Below, in pieces: positions 24,644 through 33,406 of a stretch of 38,240 nt of DNA (position 1 is the stretch's first letter; every line of letters begins with the position of its first letter). Origin of the DNA: an uncultured Actinomycetes bacterium. GTDB taxonomy: Bacteria; Actinomycetota; Thermoleophilia; RBG-16-64-13. The notes under the pieces are model-generated. The model made no database searches. It saw nothing but the letters and a program-made list of their open reading frames with translations, and was not told the origin of the DNA. The DNA is taken from contig CAIQPS010000084.1 in assembly GCA_903873715.1 (NCBI GenBank), positions 1 through 38,240 on the forward strand. The letters are read 5' to 3'. The position numbers and the translations under genes were made by a program.

Positions 24644-25570
24644 ATGAAGGTATCTGTCATCGGTGCGGCCGGTTCGGTCGGCGCGCCTGCCGCGTTCCAC
24701 ATCGGCATGAGCGGTGTCGCCGACGAGCTCGTGCTCATCGACATGCGGCCCAATGTGGTGCAGCAACACGCCATGGACATGAGCACGGCCATGTGCGAAC
24801 TGGGGGTCAAGGTCACCGCGGGGACCCACGAGGACCTGGTTGGGTCGGACGTCGTCATCAACGCGGCCGGGGTCCCGCAGGGGCTCATCGCCGACCGCAT
24901 GGAGATGCTGCCCAAGAACATCCCGCTGGTGAGGGACGTGGCCCTGGCGGTCAAGAAGTACTGTCCGGACGCCTTCGTCATCACGGCTACGAATCCCATC
25001 GACCCGCTCAACTACTGCACCTGGAAGACCGGCGGTTTCGACCGCCACCAGGTGATCGGCTATTCCCGCAACGACTCCACCCGCTTCCGGGAGATCATTG
25101 CCCGGCTCAAGGGTGTCGCGACCGACCGGGTGCAGGCCACGGTGGTCGGCGAGCACGGGAGTACGCAGGTCCCGCTGTTCAGTTCGGCGCGCATCGACGG
25201 CGCGCCTCTCACCTTCACCGACGCCGAGAAGCAGTCGGTCCTCGCCGAGATACCCACCATCCTCAAGCGCTACGAGGAACTGCAGTCCGGCCGCACCGCG
25301 GGCTGGACCAGCGCGGTGGGGCTCGCAGTCCTGACCAGGGCCGTCCTGCAGGACACCAAGGAGGTCATCCCCTGCTCGGTGGTCCTCGACGGCGAGTATG
25401 GGCGCAGCGGCCTGAGCGTGTCGGTGCCGGTCCGCTTGGGCCGCGCGGGCGTGCTCGAGATACAAGAGTGGGATCTCGCGCCGGACGAGCAGCCCGGCTT
25501 CGAGAAGACGGTGGCGGCCATGGCGGCCGCCGCGCGCATCGTGGACGACAACCTCGGCGCAGCCGAGTAG
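24644..25570 (+). CDS. Lactate/malate dehydrogenase-like 2-hydroxyacid dehydrogenase
   Basis: A 308-residue NAD-dependent enzyme of the LDH/MDH superfamily. The N-terminal Rossmann motif is GAAGSVGAPAA (8-18), followed by acidic D33 in LIDM (NAD preference). The catalytic His lies in VVGEHGS, and the Asp-Arg pair is in NDSTRFRE. At the substrate-specificity loop the motif reads VPQGLIADR: the second Arg is kept, but the Arg that binds the distal carboxylate of malate/oxaloacetate is replaced by Gln. LDHs also have Gln there, so a monocarboxylic 2-oxoacid (pyruvate, or an aryl or branched 2-oxoacid) is more likely than oxaloacetate. AAGGGGGG precedes ATG 24644. It is in the middle of the long operon. 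Confidence 0.87.
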   Translation: MKVSVIGAAGSVGAPAAFHIGMSGVADELVLIDMRPNVVQQHAMDMSTAMCELGVKVTAGTHEDLVGSDVVINAAGVPQGLIADRMEMLPKNIPLVRDVALAVKKYCPDAFVITATNPIDPLNYCTWKTGGFDRHQVIGYSRNDSTRFREIIARLKGVATDRVQATVVGEHGSTQVPLFSSARIDGAPLTFTDAEKQSVLAEIPTILKRYEELQSGRTAGWTSAVGLAVLTRAVLQDTKEVIPCSVVLDGEYGRSGLSVSVPVRLGRAGVLEIQEWDLAPDEQPGFEKTVAAMAAAARIVDDNLGAAE

Positions 25571-25603
25571 CCGGTTCCAACGCAGCAGGATCAGGAGAAG
25601 CAG

Positions 25604-27724
25604 ATGACTCATCCGTTCGAGAGACTGTTCGAGCCCGGCCAGATCGGCCCGGTCACCACCCGCAACCGCATCATCAAGACGGCCAACGGCACCTCCTACG
25701 TCGACCCCGACCAGACCGTCGGCGAGCGCATGATCGCCTACTACGAGCGCCTGGCCCGCGGCGGTGTGGGCTTCCTCACGGTGGAGTCCTGCGGCACCGA
25801 GTACCCGCTGGGCATCCAGCACGTCCACTACGCCCCCGACGGCAGCTACTCGGGCGTCCAGCTCCACATGGACGACGACCGCCTCATCCCGGGCTTCCAG
25901 CGGCTCACCGACCGGGTGCACAAGCTGGGATGTCCCATCTCCATCCAGTTCCAGCACGCGGGTGCCTGGAACCCCACCGGCCTTTTGCCCCGGGACATGA
26001 GCATCCGTGACGTCAAATGCGCCTCCGCCATGACCGAGGAAGAACTGCCCGGTCCGGACTTCCTGCCCTGCCGGGCCATGACCCACCAGGAAGTGGAAGA
26101 CCAGATCGACATGTGGGCCGGCGCCGCCCACCGCGCCATGCGCTCCGGTTTCGACGCCTGCGAGATCAACCACGCCACGGCGCACCAGGGCAACACCTTC
26201 CTGTCGCGCATCTGGAACAAGCGCGAGGACGAGTACGGCGCCCAGAACTACGAGAACCGCACCCGCTTCATCCGCAACGTCATCCTCGAGGCCAAGCGCC
26301 GCTGTGGGCCCGGCTTCGCGGTCACGGCCATCATCAACGCCGCCGAGTACAACCATCCGCTGGCGACCACCCTGGAAGAGGGCGTGCAGATCTCCAAGAT
26401 GATCTGCGAGGTGGCCGACGGCCTCAACGTGCGCGGCGAGCGCTACGGGCACCGGGGCGGCGTCCTGCAGCCCGACCGGCTTATGTACCCCGAGCCCCCC
26501 TACGACCTGCCCAAGGACCTCGACTGGAGCCGCCGCGGCGACGGGGCCACCGTGCCGCTGTCGGCGGCCGTCAAGGCGACGGGGGTCACCGTGCCGGTCT
26601 GGACCGCCAGCCGCATCGACGCCCAGTGGGGCGAGAAGTACCTGCGCGAGGGCAAGCTCGACTTCGTGGGCATGACCCGCTACCTCTTGGCCGACCCGGA
26701 GTATCCCAACAAGGTGCGCGAAGGCCGCATGGACGAGGTCCGGCCCTGCCTGGGCTGCCTGCACTGCTTCGAGATGCGCAACCGCAACAAGAAGCTCGAA
26801 TGCCGGGTGAACGGCACCCTGGGCCGGGAGATCCTGCCCGAGTTCCAGGCGAAGCCGGTCGACACCAAGAAGAAGGTGTTCGTCATCGGCGGCGGCCCGG
26901 CCGGCATGGAAGCGGCGCGGGTGGCGGCCGAACGTGGCCATCAGGTCTCCCTCTACGAGAAGGACCCCCGCATGGGCGGCCTGGTCCCCCTGTCGGCCAT
27001 CGTGAAGGACTGCGAGACCGCCGAGCTCCAGGACTACGTCAAGTACGAGACCGGCCAGCTCAAGAAGGCGGGCGTGGCCGTCCACACCGGCACCGAGGTC
27101 ACCGCCGACCTGGTGCGCCGGGAGAAGCCGGACGCGGTCATCGTGGCCGCCGGGGCCGTGCATCCGCCGGTGGACCTGCCGGGTTACGAGCGGAGCAACG
27201 TCATCCGCACCGACTCGCTCTACAAGCAGCTCAACTTCTTCCTCAAGTTCTTCAAGCCCGAACACCTGCAGAAGCTCACCCATCTGTGGATGCCGGTGGG
27301 CAGGCGCGTGGTGATCATGGGCGGGACGTTGCACGGCTGTGAGCTCGGCGAGTTCCTGGTGAAGCGGCACCGTAAGGTCATCATCGCCCACGACGGCCCG
27401 GCGGCCGAACTGGGCGACGAGATGGGCCGCGACGACCTGGCCAATCTGTGGCCATGGTTCAAGCAGAAGTACGTCTCGCTCTGGCCGGACGCCAAGTACC
27501 AGGAAGTCACCGCGGACGGCCTCAAGGTGCAGCAGCCCGACAAACGGTCGTTCGTGCTGCCGGGCAAGAACATCATCAACACCCAGGACTGGGCGCCCAA
27601 CGACGCTCTGGTGGAGCAGATGAAGGCGCTGGTGCCCGAGGTGCTGGTGGCCGGGAGCGCGCGGGAGCCCGCCCTCATGGCGGACGCCACGCGTGAGGGT
27701 GTCCAGGCGGGTTGCGCGGTCTGA
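25604..27724 (+). CDS. FAD/FMN/4Fe-4S NADH:flavin oxidoreductase (2,4-dienoyl-CoA or enoate reductase-like)
   Basis: A 706-residue Old-Yellow-Enzyme-type reductase of the FadH/enoate-reductase/BaiCD class. Residues 1-375 form the FMN TIM barrel (starting LFEPGQIGPVTTRNRI), C382-x2-C385-x2-C388-x11-C400 bind a 4Fe-4S cluster, and residues about 424-700 form the FAD/NAD(P)H domain with Rossmann motif IGGGPAGMEAA (428-438) and a second one near VVIMGGTLHGCELGEF. Such enzymes reduce the C=C bond of enoates or (di)enoyl-CoAs with NAD(P)H, or demethylate amines. CAGGAGAAG precedes ATG 25604. The neighbouring acyl-CoA ligase suggests a CoA-activated unsaturated or aromatic-derived acid, but the substrate is unknown. 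Confidence 0.88.
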   Translation: MTHPFERLFEPGQIGPVTTRNRIIKTANGTSYVDPDQTVGERMIAYYERLARGGVGFLTVESCGTEYPLGIQHVHYAPDGSYSGVQLHMDDDRLIPGFQRLTDRVHKLGCPISIQFQHAGAWNPTGLLPRDMSIRDVKCASAMTEEELPGPDFLPCRAMTHQEVEDQIDMWAGAAHRAMRSGFDACEINHATAHQGNTFLSRIWNKREDEYGAQNYENRTRFIRNVILEAKRRCGPGFAVTAIINAAEYNHPLATTLEEGVQISKMICEVADGLNVRGERYGHRGGVLQPDRLMYPEPPYDLPKDLDWSRRGDGATVPLSAAVKATGVTVPVWTASRIDAQWGEKYLREGKLDFVGMTRYLLADPEYPNKVREGRMDEVRPCLGCLHCFEMRNRNKKLECRVNGTLGREILPEFQAKPVDTKKKVFVIGGGPAGMEAARVAAERGHQVSLYEKDPRMGGLVPLSAIVKDCETAELQDYVKYETGQLKKAGVAVHTGTEVTADLVRREKPDAVIVAAGAVHPPVDLPGYERSNVIRTDSLYKQLNFFLKFFKPEHLQKLTHLWMPVGRRVVIMGGTLHGCELGEFLVKRHRKVIIAHDGPAAELGDEMGRDDLANLWPWFKQKYVSLWPDAKYQEVTADGLKVQQPDKRSFVLPGKNIINTQDWAPNDALVEQMKALVPEVLVAGSAREPALMADATREGVQAGCAV

Positions 27725-27798
27725 AGTAGAGGGCATTGAAGTGCCGGCGGGCGGATGACCGCCCCCGGCCGGACCATACGAGCGAACGGGGGGCACGG

Positions 27799-29517
27799 AT
27801 GTTCGAGCTGTTGTCGGGCGCGCCGCCGTATCGGGAAGCCGATGCGGCCGATTACCTGCGCGGGAATTGGTGGACGGGGCTCAACTTCGGCGACCTGCTC
27901 GACCGGGCGGCCGCCATCCACCCGTTCAAGACGGCGTTCGTCGACCGCTGGAACAGGCTGACGTACGCCGAGGCCCAGGACCGGGCAGAGCGCATGGCCA
28001 TCGGGCTCATGGATCTGGGCATCAAACCCCTGGACAGGGTGATGATCCAGCTGCCCAACTGGACCGAGTTCGTGGTCGTCTACTTCGCCATCCAGAAGAT
28101 CGGCGCCATATCGGTGATGCTCATCGACCGGTACCGCCAGCACGAGATAGAGCACATGGCCGCCATCTCCGAGGCGGTCGCCTGGGTGGTGCCGCCGACC
28201 TACGGCAAGACCGACTTCATCCCCATCGTGGAAGACGTGCGGGCGGTGTATCCGGCCATCCGTAACGTCATCACTGTCAGGGGCGAGGTCGACAAGCCCG
28301 GCTACGTGAGCATGGACCGGCTTATAGCCGAGAACGAGCGCACACCGGAGAACCTGGCGAGGCTCAAGGAGCGCGCGCCGGACGCCCGGCAGGTGGCGCA
28401 CATGGGCCCCACCGGCGGGACCACCGGCATGCCCAAGATGGTGCCTCGCACCCACAACGCCCTCGGCTGCGCCGTGGAGTACTGCTCCAAGGCGTGGGGC
28501 CAGCACTGCGAGGACTACAACCTCATCGTCGGCTCCATCGGGCACGATCTGTCCTTCACCAAGGGCTTCCTGGGCAGCGTCATCACCATGGGGTCGCTCT
28601 TCATGCTCGACTCCACGGACGCGCAGACCATCTGCAGGATCGTCCAGGACGAGAAGATCACTTCGGTCATCTGGGTGCCGACGCTGGCTCAGCGGTTGCT
28701 GCAGTACGAGGACCTGGACAAGTACGACCTGTCCAGTCTCAAGAAGATGCACAGCGCCGGCGGGGCGGCGTTCCCCGAACTGGTGCGCGAGGTCTTCGAG
28801 CGTCTGAACATGCGTTTCCACAACGGCTACGGCGCCACCGAGGGCATGACCTGCATCACCACGGCGGAGGACAGCATCGACACGGTCTGCTGCACGGTCG
28901 GCCGGAAGACCTGCCCGCGCGACGAGTACAAGGTGGTTGACTTCGACGGCAACACCCTGCCGGTGGGCAAGCAGGGGGAACTCCTCCTCAAAGGGCCGTC
29001 CGTCTTCGCCGGATACTACAAGAACCTCGAGGAGAACGCGCTGGTGTTCGACAAGGACGGGTTCTTCAAGACCGGTGACCTGGCCGTGATCGACGAGAAC
29101 GGCTTCATCAAGCTCACCGGCCGCATCAAGGAGATGATCAACCGTGGCGGCGAGAGCATCAGCGCCACGATGATCGAGGGCTTCATAAACAAGCATCCCG
29201 ATGTGGCGATCGTGGCCGTCGTCCCGATGCCCGACCCGTTCATGGGGGAGAGGATCTGCGCCTATATCCAGCCGGTGGCCGGGTGCGCCCTCACCTTCGA
29301 GTCGGTCATCGCCTTCCTGAAACAGGAGAAGGCGTCGGTGCAGGCGCTGCCCGAGCGCATCGAGTTCGTGGATGCCATGCCGTACACCGCGGCTCAGAAG
29401 CTGGACAAGACGGCATTGAAGCAGGACATCCGCAAGAAGTTGGAAGCCGAAGGGGTGATCGCGCAGCCGGCCGATCAGGCCTGTGCCGGCAGCACCCTCG
29501 AGAACAAGGAGCGATAG
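27799..29517 (+). CDS. AMP-forming acyl/aryl-CoA ligase (EntE-like)
   Basis: A 572-residue ANL-superfamily enzyme that adenylates a carboxylic acid and usually transfers it to CoA. Core motifs are GPTGGTTGMPK (203-213), NGYGATEG, KTGDLAV, GRIKEMINRGGESIS and the C-terminal lysine in AQKLDKTALKQD. The N-terminal part (NWWTGLNFGDLLDRAAAIHP) resembles 2,3-dihydroxybenzoate-AMP ligases (EntE/DhbE), which favours an aromatic acid substrate. No carrier-protein or synthetase genes are near, so CoA is the likely acceptor. ATG 27799 lies behind GGGGGG; a longer open frame from 27736 lacks a ribosome site. Its stop overlaps the oxidoreductase gamma-subunit start (TAGTG). Confidence 0.9.
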   Translation: MFELLSGAPPYREADAADYLRGNWWTGLNFGDLLDRAAAIHPFKTAFVDRWNRLTYAEAQDRAERMAIGLMDLGIKPLDRVMIQLPNWTEFVVVYFAIQKIGAISVMLIDRYRQHEIEHMAAISEAVAWVVPPTYGKTDFIPIVEDVRAVYPAIRNVITVRGEVDKPGYVSMDRLIAENERTPENLARLKERAPDARQVAHMGPTGGTTGMPKMVPRTHNALGCAVEYCSKAWGQHCEDYNLIVGSIGHDLSFTKGFLGSVITMGSLFMLDSTDAQTICRIVQDEKITSVIWVPTLAQRLLQYEDLDKYDLSSLKKMHSAGGAAFPELVREVFERLNMRFHNGYGATEGMTCITTAEDSIDTVCCTVGRKTCPRDEYKVVDFDGNTLPVGKQGELLLKGPSVFAGYYKNLEENALVFDKDGFFKTGDLAVIDENGFIKLTGRIKEMINRGGESISATMIEGFINKHPDVAIVAVVPMPDPFMGERICAYIQPVAGCALTFESVIAFLKQEKASVQALPERIEFVDAMPYTAAQKLDKTALKQDIRKKLEAEGVIAQPADQACAGSTLENKER

Positions 29518-30071
29518 TGGCGGCGAAAGAGATACGATTCCACGGCCGGGGAGGCCAAGGGGCGGTGCTGGCCGCGAGGATGCTCGCCTCGGCCGCCGCC
29601 GCGGAGGGCAAGCATGTTGCCAGCTTCCCCATGTACGGCTTCGAACGCCGGGGGATGCCCGTGGTGGCGTTCACCCGGTTCTCCGATGAGCCCATCAGGG
29701 AGAAGACCCAGATCTACACCCCCGATTGCCTGGTGGTGATCGACCCGACCCTGCTCAACATCAAGACGCTGTTCGACGGCCTCAAGCCCGACGGCATCCT
29801 GATCCTGAACAGCCCCAAGGAGTTCCCGGAGCCCCCGCATCCGAGCGTGAAGCGGGCGGCCATCATCAACGCCACCCAGGTGGCGCTCTGCGAGATAGGC
29901 CGCGATATCCCGAACACCTGCCTCATCGGTTCGCTGGCCCGCGCGACGGGTTGGGTCTCGCTGGAGTCGGTGCTCAAAGGTCTGGCCGACCACTTGGACG
30001 GCGACCTTCTCAAGAAGAACATCCGTAACGCCGAGCGCGGCTACGAGGAAGTGCAGGTGATCTCATGGTAG
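29517..30071 (+). CDS. porG: 2-oxoacid:ferredoxin oxidoreductase, gamma subunit
   Basis: A 184-residue gamma subunit of a pyruvate/2-oxoacid:acceptor oxidoreductase. It begins with the CoA-binding-domain motif GRGGQGAV (10-17) and has FPMYGFERRGMPVVAFTRFSD typical of PorG/VorG. The GTG start at 29517 overlaps the previous stop and follows AAGGAG closely; the open frame extends further upstream inside the ligase gene, but that part is out of frame with the ligase and not coding. It is the first of four subunit genes in the order gamma-delta-alpha-beta, as in the Thermotoga/archaeal porGDAB arrangement. It overlaps the delta gene by 7 bases. Confidence 0.93.
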   Translation: MAAKEIRFHGRGGQGAVLAARMLASAAAAEGKHVASFPMYGFERRGMPVVAFTRFSDEPIREKTQIYTPDCLVVIDPTLLNIKTLFDGLKPDGILILNSPKEFPEPPHPSVKRAAIINATQVALCEIGRDIPNTCLIGSLARATGWVSLESVLKGLADHLDGDLLKKNIRNAERGYEEVQVISW

Positions 30072-30442
30072 AGCGCGGAAGCGGCGGGCCGGCCCATGGC
30101 GCCGGCGGCAAAGCCCCGGCCGGCCACAACCCGTCCGCTCAGGCGAAGCCCGCGGGCGAGATCTTCGAGACCGAGGCCTCCTGGTCGATATCGAGCGGCG
30201 AACTGCTCTGCCTGCACACCGGGGACTGGCGCACCGAGCGCCCGGTCTTCATCAAGGAAGAATGCAACGCCTGCGGCTTCTGCTACATCTTCTGCCCGAT
30301 ACAGTGCATCGTCGACGACGAGGACGGCATCCACTACGCGGCGGACATGGAGTACTGCAAAGGCTGCGGCGTGTGCGCGAAGGAGTGCCCGACGGGCGCC
30401 ATCAAGATGATGCCGGAGGGAGGCTTCGATGTGTGCAGTTGA
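30065..30442 (+). CDS. porD: 2-oxoacid:ferredoxin oxidoreductase, delta (ferredoxin) subunit
   Basis: A 125-residue 2x[4Fe-4S] ferredoxin subunit. The two cluster motifs are C67-x2-C70-x2-C73-x3-C77-P and C98-x2-C101-x2-C104-x3-C108-P. A 35-residue Gly/Pro/Ala-rich N-terminal tail precedes the conserved part, longer than in most PorD proteins. It passes electrons from the thiamine centre to external ferredoxin. It overlaps the gamma gene by 7 bases and the alpha gene by 14 bases, showing tight coupling of the four subunits. Confidence 0.93.
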   Translation: MVERGSGGPAHGAGGKAPAGHNPSAQAKPAGEIFETEASWSISSGELLCLHTGDWRTERPVFIKEECNACGFCYIFCPIQCIVDDEDGIHYAADMEYCKGCGVCAKECPTGAIKMMPEGGFDVCS

Positions 30443-31667
30443 GAAGGCCACCGCGCCTGCGGGGGCGCTGCCGGTGCCGGGCATAGTGGCCCAGCCGCAG
30501 ACCAGGGTCATCACCGGGAACGGGGCGGCCGCCTGGGCGGCCATGCTCTGCCGCCCCGACGTGGTGGCCGCGTATCCAATAACCCCGCAGAGCGAGGTCA
30601 TCGAGCAGTTGGCCAAGTTCCACGCCGACGGGGTGCTCGATTGCGAGTACGTGACGGTGGAGGGCGAGAACTCCGCGCAGAACGTCATCTGCGGGGCCAG
30701 CATGGCCGGGGGGCGGGCCTTCTCCGCCACGTCGTCCTACGGTCTGGTGTACATGTACGACGCCATGTTCAACACCGCGGGCTATCGCGCCCCGGCGGTC
30801 ATGATCAACGTCAACCGGGAGCCTCCGGGCATCCACGCCGTGTGCTCCGGCCAGCAGGACATGATCTCGGTCAGGGACACCGGCTGGGTGCAGCTCATCG
30901 TGGAGAACACCCAGGAGATCATGGACATGACCATCATGGCCTTCCGTCTGGCGGAGGACCACGACATCCAGCTGCCGGTAATCGTCAACTACGACGGCTA
31001 CTACCTGTCGTTCCTGGCGGAGTCGGTGGAGATCCCCAGCATCACCCAGGTGGACGACTACCTGGCGCCCCTCAAAGCTCAGCCGCCGCGGCCGCAGCTG
31101 CTCCCGGGGTCGAACCTGGGGTGCGGGAGCCACGGCATCGGCATGGGCTACGTGGAGCTGCGCAAGAAGCACATGGCGGCCATGGAGCGGGTCAAACCCA
31201 AACTCGAAGAAGTGGAGGCCGAGTTCTCGGCGGCCTTCGGCCGCAGCTACGGTGGCCAGATCGAGGAGTACCGCACGGAAGACGCGGACATCGTGCTGGT
31301 CACCAGCGGCAGCGCGGTGGGCACCGCCCGCACCGTGGTGGATGCCAAGCGGGCCGAGGGGGTCAAGGTCGGCCTGGTGAAACTGCGTCTGTACCGGCCC
31401 TTCCCCAAAGAGCGGATCGCCGAGGCGCTCGCCGGCAAGAAGGCCGTGGGAGTCCTGGACCGCAGCATCTGCTTCGGCTGGGACTGCGGCCCGCTCTACA
31501 TGGAGACCCGGGCGGCGACGGCCGGCGACGGCTCCGCCCCGATGCTCAGCTTCATCGACGGTCTCGCGAACATGGACATCACCCAGGACCATATCGCGGG
31601 CATGATCGACGACATCCAGGCGGCGGCCGAGGGCCGCGCCTACCAGCAAGTGACGTGGCTCCCGTGA
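30429..31667 (+). CDS. porA: 2-oxoacid:ferredoxin oxidoreductase, alpha subunit
   Basis: A 412-residue alpha subunit carrying the pyrimidine-binding domain (TGNGAAAWAAMLCRPDVVAAYPITPQSEVIEQLA, with YPITPQSE as the family signature) and the transketolase-C-like domain II (VLVTSGSAVGTARTVVDA, about 290-330). The core VEGENSAQNVICGASMAGGRAFSATSS region contains the conserved Glu for thiamine activation. GGAGGG lies just before ATG 30429. The complex oxidatively decarboxylates a 2-oxoacid to acyl-CoA, reducing ferredoxin; pyruvate, branched-chain or aryl (phenylglyoxylate-type) oxoacids are possible and cannot be separated from sequence here. Confidence 0.93.
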   Translation: MCAVEKATAPAGALPVPGIVAQPQTRVITGNGAAAWAAMLCRPDVVAAYPITPQSEVIEQLAKFHADGVLDCEYVTVEGENSAQNVICGASMAGGRAFSATSSYGLVYMYDAMFNTAGYRAPAVMINVNREPPGIHAVCSGQQDMISVRDTGWVQLIVENTQEIMDMTIMAFRLAEDHDIQLPVIVNYDGYYLSFLAESVEIPSITQVDDYLAPLKAQPPRPQLLPGSNLGCGSHGIGMGYVELRKKHMAAMERVKPKLEEVEAEFSAAFGRSYGGQIEEYRTEDADIVLVTSGSAVGTARTVVDAKRAEGVKVGLVKLRLYRPFPKERIAEALAGKKAVGVLDRSICFGWDCGPLYMETRAATAGDGSAPMLSFIDGLANMDITQDHIAGMIDDIQAAAEGRAYQQVTWLP

Positions 31668-31697
31668 CCGGCGCCGCGCGGCAAGCGAGGGTATGAC

Positions 31698-32645
31698 ATG
31701 GCAGACGTACGCAAGAGACAACCCAAGGTCTGCGACTACTACACCAGCGAGGACGGTTTCTCGCCGGGGGTCGCCTTCTGTTCCGGCTGTGTCCTTGAGC
31801 TCAACCTGAGGTTCATCTCCCGGGTGCTCGGTCCGGACATCATCTTCGTGGGGACACCGTCGTGCTCGGCCCCGGTGCTCCACGGCCAGAACACCATGGC
31901 CTGGCACAAGCACGCCTACTACGCGTGCACCATGACCGGGGTGGCCTCCAGCGCCACCGGACTTTCTCGCTATTACGAGAAGGCCGGCATCGACGCGACG
32001 GTCGTCTGCCACACCGGCGACGGCTGCGCCCAGGACGTGGGCTTCCAGACGCTCAGCGGGGCCGCGGAGCGCAACGAGAAGATGATCTACGTCTGCTACG
32101 ACAACGAAGGCTACATGAACACCGGCATCCAGCAGTCGAGTGCCACCCCGTTCGGCGCCTCGACGAGCACCACGCCCACCGGCCGGGCCAGCAAAGGCAA
32201 GACCACCGGCTCGAAGAACATGCCGATGGTGATGGCCATGCACGAGATCCCCTACGTGGCTACGGCCACCCTGAGCCACCTGGAGGACTACGCCAAGAAG
32301 CTGGTGAAGGCCAAGGAAGCGGCCAAACGGGGCTTCGTCTACCTGCACGTGTTCGCGCCGTGCGTCCCGGGCTGGAAGATCGCCACCGACGCCTCCATCC
32401 AGGTGTGCCGCGACGCGGTCAAGACCAACTACTTCCCGCTCTGGGAAGCCGAGGACGGCGTGTTCCGCATCACCCAGAAGGTCAAGGACGTGAAGCCGGT
32501 GGAGGCGCTCACTTCGACCGTGGGCAAGTTCAAGCACCTCAAACCCGAACAAGTGGCGATCCTGCAGGGCCAGGTGGATCAGCGCTTCCGGATGCTGCAG
32601 GCACTCTGTGCCGGGTCCGCCGCGGTGGAGGCGCCGGCCGAGTAG
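31698..32645 (+). CDS. porB: 2-oxoacid:ferredoxin oxidoreductase, beta subunit (TPP-binding)
   Basis: A 315-residue beta subunit. The thiamine diphosphate motif is GDGCAQDVGF (107-116), ending with DNEGYMN (135-141), and the proximal cluster cysteines are C28-x2-C31 (FCSGC), C56 and one near 222 (FAPCVPGW). The substrate loop STSTTPTGRASKGK after the TPP motif is like pyruvate and 2-ketoisovalerate enzymes. The ribosome site is weak (GAGGG at a normal distance). It is the last gene of the eleven-gene run beginning at 21193, and a strong terminator follows within 50 bases. Confidence 0.93.
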   Translation: MADVRKRQPKVCDYYTSEDGFSPGVAFCSGCVLELNLRFISRVLGPDIIFVGTPSCSAPVLHGQNTMAWHKHAYYACTMTGVASSATGLSRYYEKAGIDATVVCHTGDGCAQDVGFQTLSGAAERNEKMIYVCYDNEGYMNTGIQQSSATPFGASTSTTPTGRASKGKTTGSKNMPMVMAMHEIPYVATATLSHLEDYAKKLVKAKEAAKRGFVYLHVFAPCVPGWKIATDASIQVCRDAVKTNYFPLWEAEDGVFRITQKVKDVKPVEALTSTVGKFKHLKPEQVAILQGQVDQRFRMLQALCAGSAAVEAPAE

Positions 32646-32690
32646 GGCTGTGCCGGACAAGGCCGGCGGGGGAGGGACTGGGAAGACCTG

Positions 32691-32726
32691 GAAAGGGCGC
32701 GCCGCGTGGCGCGCCCTTTCTTCGTT
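32691..32726. terminator. Strong terminator between porB and the cupin gene
   Basis: A perfect 13-bp stem (GAAAGGGCGCGCC with GGCGCGCCCTTTC, 32691-32720) closes a GCGT tetraloop and is followed by TTCGTT on the plus strand. The A-rich left base gives T-rich pairing for the opposite direction, so it may also stop minus-strand transcription from the cupin gene. Confidence 0.85.
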
Positions 32727-32753
32727 CCGCGAGCCGTGTTCGGGCCGCGGCCC

Positions 32754-33203
32754 CTACTTGTCCTCTTCCCGGGTGTAGTCGGTGCCGTCCCCGGTGGTGA
32801 TGAACATGAACGGCCGGTCTACCCGGTGCACCACCAACGGGCAGTGAGGCACGCCTGCGGGCACGAAGACCGCGGTCGTCCGGGTGATCGTGCGTTTCTC
32901 GTCCCCCACCCACAGCTCCACCTCGCCGTGCAGGTCGAAGTGGTCGTCGGGGTCGGTGCCGAGGAACAGCAGGTACTCGCCGAAATCGTGGGTGTGCGGC
33001 ACCTGCAGATCGGGGGTGGAGCCCGTGCGGAGCATCATGCACGTCTCGAGGTAGTAGGCGCCGGGAACCTGCCCGTTCACCCCTCCTGAGACATAGAACG
33101 TGTCACACCAGGGGATGTCGCTGTCCCTGTCCCGGCTCTGGGGATGGTCCGGGTGCCGGGGCGTCTCGGTGATGAAGAACTTCCCGTAATCCGACTGTTC
33201 CAT
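32754..33203 (-). CDS. Cupin-domain protein
   Basis: A 149-residue small soluble protein. Cupin motif 1 is recognisable as H-T-H-D-F-G-E-Y near residues 69-76 with a Gly/Leu stretch, and motif 2 as PAGVPHCPL near 114-122, giving His/Glu metal ligands. Such proteins act as dioxygenases, isomerases, decarboxylases or ligand sensors. Its first 60 residues (SDIPWCDTFYVSGGVNGQ) match nothing I recognise. AGGAGGG precedes ATG 33203 by 8 bases. It is monocistronic, lying between two strong terminators next to a substrate-binding protein. A role in the neighbouring catabolism is possible but only by position. Confidence 0.8.
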   Translation of the reverse strand: MEQSDYGKFFITETPRHPDHPQSRDRDSDIPWCDTFYVSGGVNGQVPGAYYLETCMMLRTGSTPDLQVPHTHDFGEYLLFLGTDPDDHFDLHGEVELWVGDEKRTITRTTAVFVPAGVPHCPLVVHRVDRPFMFITTGDGTDYTREEDK

Positions 33204-33292
33204 CTGGAAGGCCCTCCTGGCCGCGGCCTGAACCGGGCCGGTGTCGCGCGCCGGAGGCCGGCGCCTTTCTCCCTGTGGCGACGAGTGCCGCC

Positions 33293-33332
33293 AAAAAAGA
33301 ACCCCACCCTCCCGTTGCCGGGAGGGTGGGGT
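33293..33332 (-). terminator. Rho-independent terminator after the substrate-binding protein gene
   Basis: On the minus strand a perfect 14-bp stem (33332-33319 with 33314-33301; arms ACCCCACCCTCCCG and CGGGAGGGTGGGGT) closes a 4-base loop GCAA and is followed by TC and six T residues (33298-33293). A textbook terminator. Confidence 0.95.
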
Positions 33333-33406
33333 CTGTGACTCATCCGATCATCGTGTCGACACCTTCAGCCGTCGCCGGCTGCCGGGTCGGCAGAGACCTC
33401 TGGTTA

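Noticed and set aside
24608-27796. Open frame of 1062 codons on the minus strand
   Set aside because: It lies opposite the LDH-like and OYE genes, both with clear motifs; the translation is a compositional artefact.
27220-29196. Open frame of 658 codons on the minus strand
   Set aside because: It is opposite the acyl-CoA ligase and end of the OYE gene, with low-complexity translation.
30402-32660. Open frame of 752 codons on the minus strand
   Set aside because: It is a shadow of porA and porB; no recognisable domain.
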